Part shown: positions 61,543-64,000 of the stretch, in pieces
Layout of the letters: each line of letters starts with the position of its first letter
Position numbering within the stretch: the stretch's first letter is position 1
Assembly: GCF_002218045.2 (NCBI RefSeq)
Contig: NZ_AP018686.1
Span: forward strand, 310,001-374,000
Origin: Vibrio rumoiensis
GTDB taxonomy: Bacteria > Pseudomonadota > Gammaproteobacteria > Enterobacterales > Vibrionaceae
Direction: 5' to 3'
DNA length: 64,000 nucleotides
Notes under the pieces: generated by a model
What the model was told of the DNA's origin: nothing
Databases searched by the model: none
The model's input: only the letters and a program-made list of their open reading frames with translations
Translations under genes and position numbers: made by a program

Positions 61543-64000
61543 ATGACTGGTATTTCACGCCGTAGATTTTTAAAAGGCTCAGGTGCTACTGCTGGTGCAT
61601 TGGCGATTGCATCAATTCAACCTATGCCTGTATTTGCTTCAGAACCTAAAATTGGCCGTACTGACGGTAAAATTCTGACCGCTGGCCGTATGGGGATTTT
61701 ACTTGCAGAAGTGAAAGATGGGAAATTAGTGAAAACCACTAATGCTCTTCCTCAAACAGTAGAAAACCATTTACAACAAACGGGTCCATCACAAGTTCAT
61801 ACCAGAGCTCGTATTAAGTACCCAATGGTACGTAAAGGTTATTTAGCTAACCCATCTAATCCACAAGGTGTTCGTGGTAAAGATGAATATGTCCGTGTTT
61901 CTTGGGAAGAAGCTTACAAGCTCGTCAATGAGCAGCATTCTCGCATCCGTAAAACATACGGTGCGGAAGGTATTTTTGCTGGCTCTTACGGTTGGCACTC
62001 AAGTGGCGCATTGCATGATGCTCGTACGTTGTTACAACGTTATATGGGGCTTGCTGGTGGTTATGTCGGTTCACTAGGTGACTACTCGACAGGTGCTGCT
62101 CAAGTTATCATGCCTTACGTTGTTGGTTCGATTGAAGTTTATGAGCAACAAACGACTTACCCTGTCGTCATGGAGCATTCTGATGTGGTTGTTCTTTGGG
62201 GAATGAACCCAATCAACACGCTTGAGATTGCTTGGACTGCAGCAGATGGCCAAGGCCTAGAATTCTTCCATCAGTTGAAAAAATCAGGCAAGACGGTTAT
62301 TGCGATTGACCCGATTCGCTCTGAAACGATTGAATTCTTTGGTGATAATGCTCAGTGGATTGCACCAAACCCAATGACCGATGTGGCATTGGCGATGGGT
62401 ATTGCTCATACGTTAGTGAAAAATAACAAGCATGATGTCAAATTCATTGAGAAGTACACGCATGGCTTCAATGAATTTAACGCCTACCTATTAGGTAAAA
62501 CTGATGGTGTGGTTAAAGATTCAGCTTGGGCTGAGAAGATCACTGGTGTTCCAGCAAAACAAATCGAAGTATTAGCAGACGTATTCTCTAAAAACCGCAC
62601 CATGTTAATGGCCGGTTGGGGTATGCAGCGTCAACAATTTGGTGAGCAACGTCACTGGATGATCGTGACACTTGCTGCAATGCTTGGCCAAATTGGTTTA
62701 CCAGGTGGTGGTTTTGGTTTCTCTTACCACTACTCAAACGGTGGTAACCCTGCTCGTGATGCTGGTATCTTACCTTCTATTTCATCAAGCATTAATGCGG
62801 GTGCAAATGCGGGTGGCGACACGAGCTCTTGGCTTAACACTGGCGAAGGCGTAGTAAACGCTTTACCTGTTGCTCGTATTACTGAAGCGTTAGAAAACCC
62901 AGGCATGCAGTACCAACACAATGGTCATACTCTAACTTACCCTGACATCAAGATGGTTTGGTGGTGTGGTGGTGGTAACTTTACTCACCATCAAGATACC
63001 AACCGTTTAGCTCGTGCATGGCAAAAACTAGAGCTTTCTGTTGTTTCTGAAATTTACTGGACAGCAGCAGCGAAGCATGCAGATATCGTATTGCCAATTA
63101 ACTCTAGTTTTGAACGTAATGATCTAACAATGGTTGGTGATTACAGTAGTCAATTCTTATCTCCGATGAAGAAAGCGGTAGAGTCTCAATATGAGTCTAA
63201 GAGTGACTTTGACGTGTTTGGTGATTTATCAGAGCACCTATTTAAGGGCGGTCGTGCCGTTTATACTGAAGGTCGTGATGAGATGGAATGGTTGAACCAC
63301 TTCTATCAAATCGCTCAAAAAGGCGGTCGTAATTCTCGTGTAGCAATGCCGAACTTCACTCATTTCTGGAAAGAAAACCAGTATATTGAAATGAAGTGGA
63401 ATGAGAAGAACGCTAAGTTTGTTCGTTACGCTGAGTTTAGAGAAGATCCAACGATGAACCCTCTTGGTACGCCAAGTGGTAAAATTGAGATCTATTCAAA
63501 AACATTGGCGAGCTATAACCTGCCCGATTGCCCAGCGCACCCAACATGGTTAGAGCCGACGGAATACACAGGTTCTGCTAAAGAAGGTGAGCTACAGTTA
63601 ATGACCGCGCACTCTGCGTACCGTTTACACAGTCAGTTCAACTATGCTGATATCCGTAAAGAGTACGCAATTGCCGGTAAAGAGCCAATTCTGATCCACA
63701 AAGATGATGCGGCCAAACGTGGCATTAAAACTGGTGATGTGGTTCGTGTGTTTAACCAACGCGGTCAAGTTCTAGCCGGTGCTGATGTTACTGATCGTAT
63801 CAAGCAAGGTTCAGTATGTATCCATGAAGGTGCATGGCCTGACTTTGATCCTGAAATTGGTATTTGCCGTAACGGTGGACCAAACGTACTGACGCTAGAT
63901 ATTCCAGCTTCTCGTTTATCAAACGGTTGTGCTGCAAACTCAGCGTTAGTAAAAGTTGAGAAGTGGGTCGGTGATGCGCTTGAAACTCATGCTTTTGAGC
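61543..64000 (+). CDS. torA: Trimethylamine-N-oxide reductase TorA (3' end outside window)
   Basis: At least 819 residues of a periplasmic molybdopterin oxidoreductase, cut by the window end just before its stop (TorA is about 820-850 long). A Tat signal SRRRFLKGSG lies at residues 5-14, with a cleavage after PVFA. The serine ligand of molybdenum is S182 in GDYSTGAAQV, which separates it from formate or nitrate reductases. It has no N-terminal iron-sulfur cluster motif. AAGGAG is before ATG 61543. It needs TorC for electrons and the TorD chaperone, which would lie downstream. Confidence 0.93.
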   Translation, partial: MTGISRRRFLKGSGATAGALAIASIQPMPVFASEPKIGRTDGKILTAGRMGILLAEVKDGKLVKTTNALPQTVENHLQQTGPSQVHTRARIKYPMVRKGYLANPSNPQGVRGKDEYVRVSWEEAYKLVNEQHSRIRKTYGAEGIFAGSYGWHSSGALHDARTLLQRYMGLAGGYVGSLGDYSTGAAQVIMPYVVGSIEVYEQQTTYPVVMEHSDVVVLWGMNPINTLEIAWTAADGQGLEFFHQLKKSGKTVIAIDPIRSETIEFFGDNAQWIAPNPMTDVALAMGIAHTLVKNNKHDVKFIEKYTHGFNEFNAYLLGKTDGVVKDSAWAEKITGVPAKQIEVLADVFSKNRTMLMAGWGMQRQQFGEQRHWMIVTLAAMLGQIGLPGGGFGFSYHYSNGGNPARDAGILPSISSSINAGANAGGDTSSWLNTGEGVVNALPVARITEALENPGMQYQHNGHTLTYPDIKMVWWCGGGNFTHHQDTNRLARAWQKLELSVVSEIYWTAAAKHADIVLPINSSFERNDLTMVGDYSSQFLSPMKKAVESQYESKSDFDVFGDLSEHLFKGGRAVYTEGRDEMEWLNHFYQIAQKGGRNSRVAMPNFTHFWKENQYIEMKWNEKNAKFVRYAEFREDPTMNPLGTPSGKIEIYSKTLASYNLPDCPAHPTWLEPTEYTGSAKEGELQLMTAHSAYRLHSQFNYADIRKEYAIAGKEPILIHKDDAAKRGIKTGDVVRVFNQRGQVLAGADVTDRIKQGSVCIHEGAWPDFDPEIGICRNGGPNVLTLDIPASRLSNGCAANSALVKVEKWVGDALETHAFE

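Noticed and set aside
1..64000. CRISPR arrays, tRNA and rRNA genes, phage or integron parts
   Set aside because: No regularly spaced direct repeats, cloverleaf, rRNA-like block, integrase or attC-like site was seen by eye on either strand.

Overview
The window is about 40% GC, gene-dense, and reads as a marine gammaproteobacterium of the family Vibrionaceae. Four things point there: a type VI secretion gene order that matches the Vibrio cholerae vas cluster, an ectABC-ask operon, a Na+/galactose symporter of the vSGLT type, and a torCA locus. In V. cholerae the vas, ect and popT genes lie on chromosome 2, so this may be a secondary-chromosome segment (inference). No tRNA, rRNA or CRISPR array was seen.

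Layout. 1-12.3 kb is the distal half of a T6SS operon: tssK (3' end), tssL, clpV/tssH, the sigma-54 activator vasH, vasI, tssA, tssM and vasL. 12.3-17.6 kb has methylglyoxal synthase and the ectoine operon ectA-ectB-ectC-ask. 17.7-33.5 kb is a mixed region: a DJ-1/PfpI protein, an RRM protein, DMT, AEC and amino-acid exporters, a SCO/PCu(A)C copper module, popT, ppnP, an MFS protein with a long C-terminal extension, an IS630 element, a YecD-like hydrolase and a rimB-rimK-aspartoacylase-like set. 33.7-39.2 kb is sulfur assimilation (cysM divergent from cysPTWA), with a candidate small RNA in front of the cysM 3' side. 39.2-42.3 kb is an arginine-type ABC transporter (artPIQM order). 42.4-48.5 kb has a small CxxC protein, a DnaQ-like exonuclease with a cNMP-CBS-DUF294 protein, sglT and its likely LacI/GalR repressor. 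48.7-54.9 kb is a purine/urate catabolism island (NCS2 permease, uraH, puuE, uraD, allA, puuD). 55-59 kb is mixed. 59.3-64 kb is torC-torA, with torC split by an IS30 element.

How genes work together. The ect genes make ectoine from aspartate semialdehyde, with their own aspartokinase. puuD, uraH and uraD convert urate to allantoin; puuE opens allantoin to allantoate; allA acts on ureidoglycolate. The enzyme linking allantoate to ureidoglycolate is not in the window. TorC would pass quinol electrons to TorA for TMAO respiration, but the IS30 insertion cuts TorC before its fifth haem site.

Most notable observations: (1) an undescribed-looking small RNA of about 102 nt on the minus strand at 33735-33836, with a sigma-54 type -24/-12 promoter, two 5' stem-loops, an anti-Shine-Dalgarno-like single-stranded stretch and a strong terminator; (2) the exact IS30 insertion in torC, with 2-bp target duplication and an in-frame reconstruction; (3) an IS630 element that separates a Shine-Dalgarno sequence from its start codon; (4) a heptad-phased CTAG repeat element between ectC and ask; (5) shared TTGTATACAA palindromes before ppnP and the urate genes. 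Both strands were read by eye; no alignments or database searches were run.
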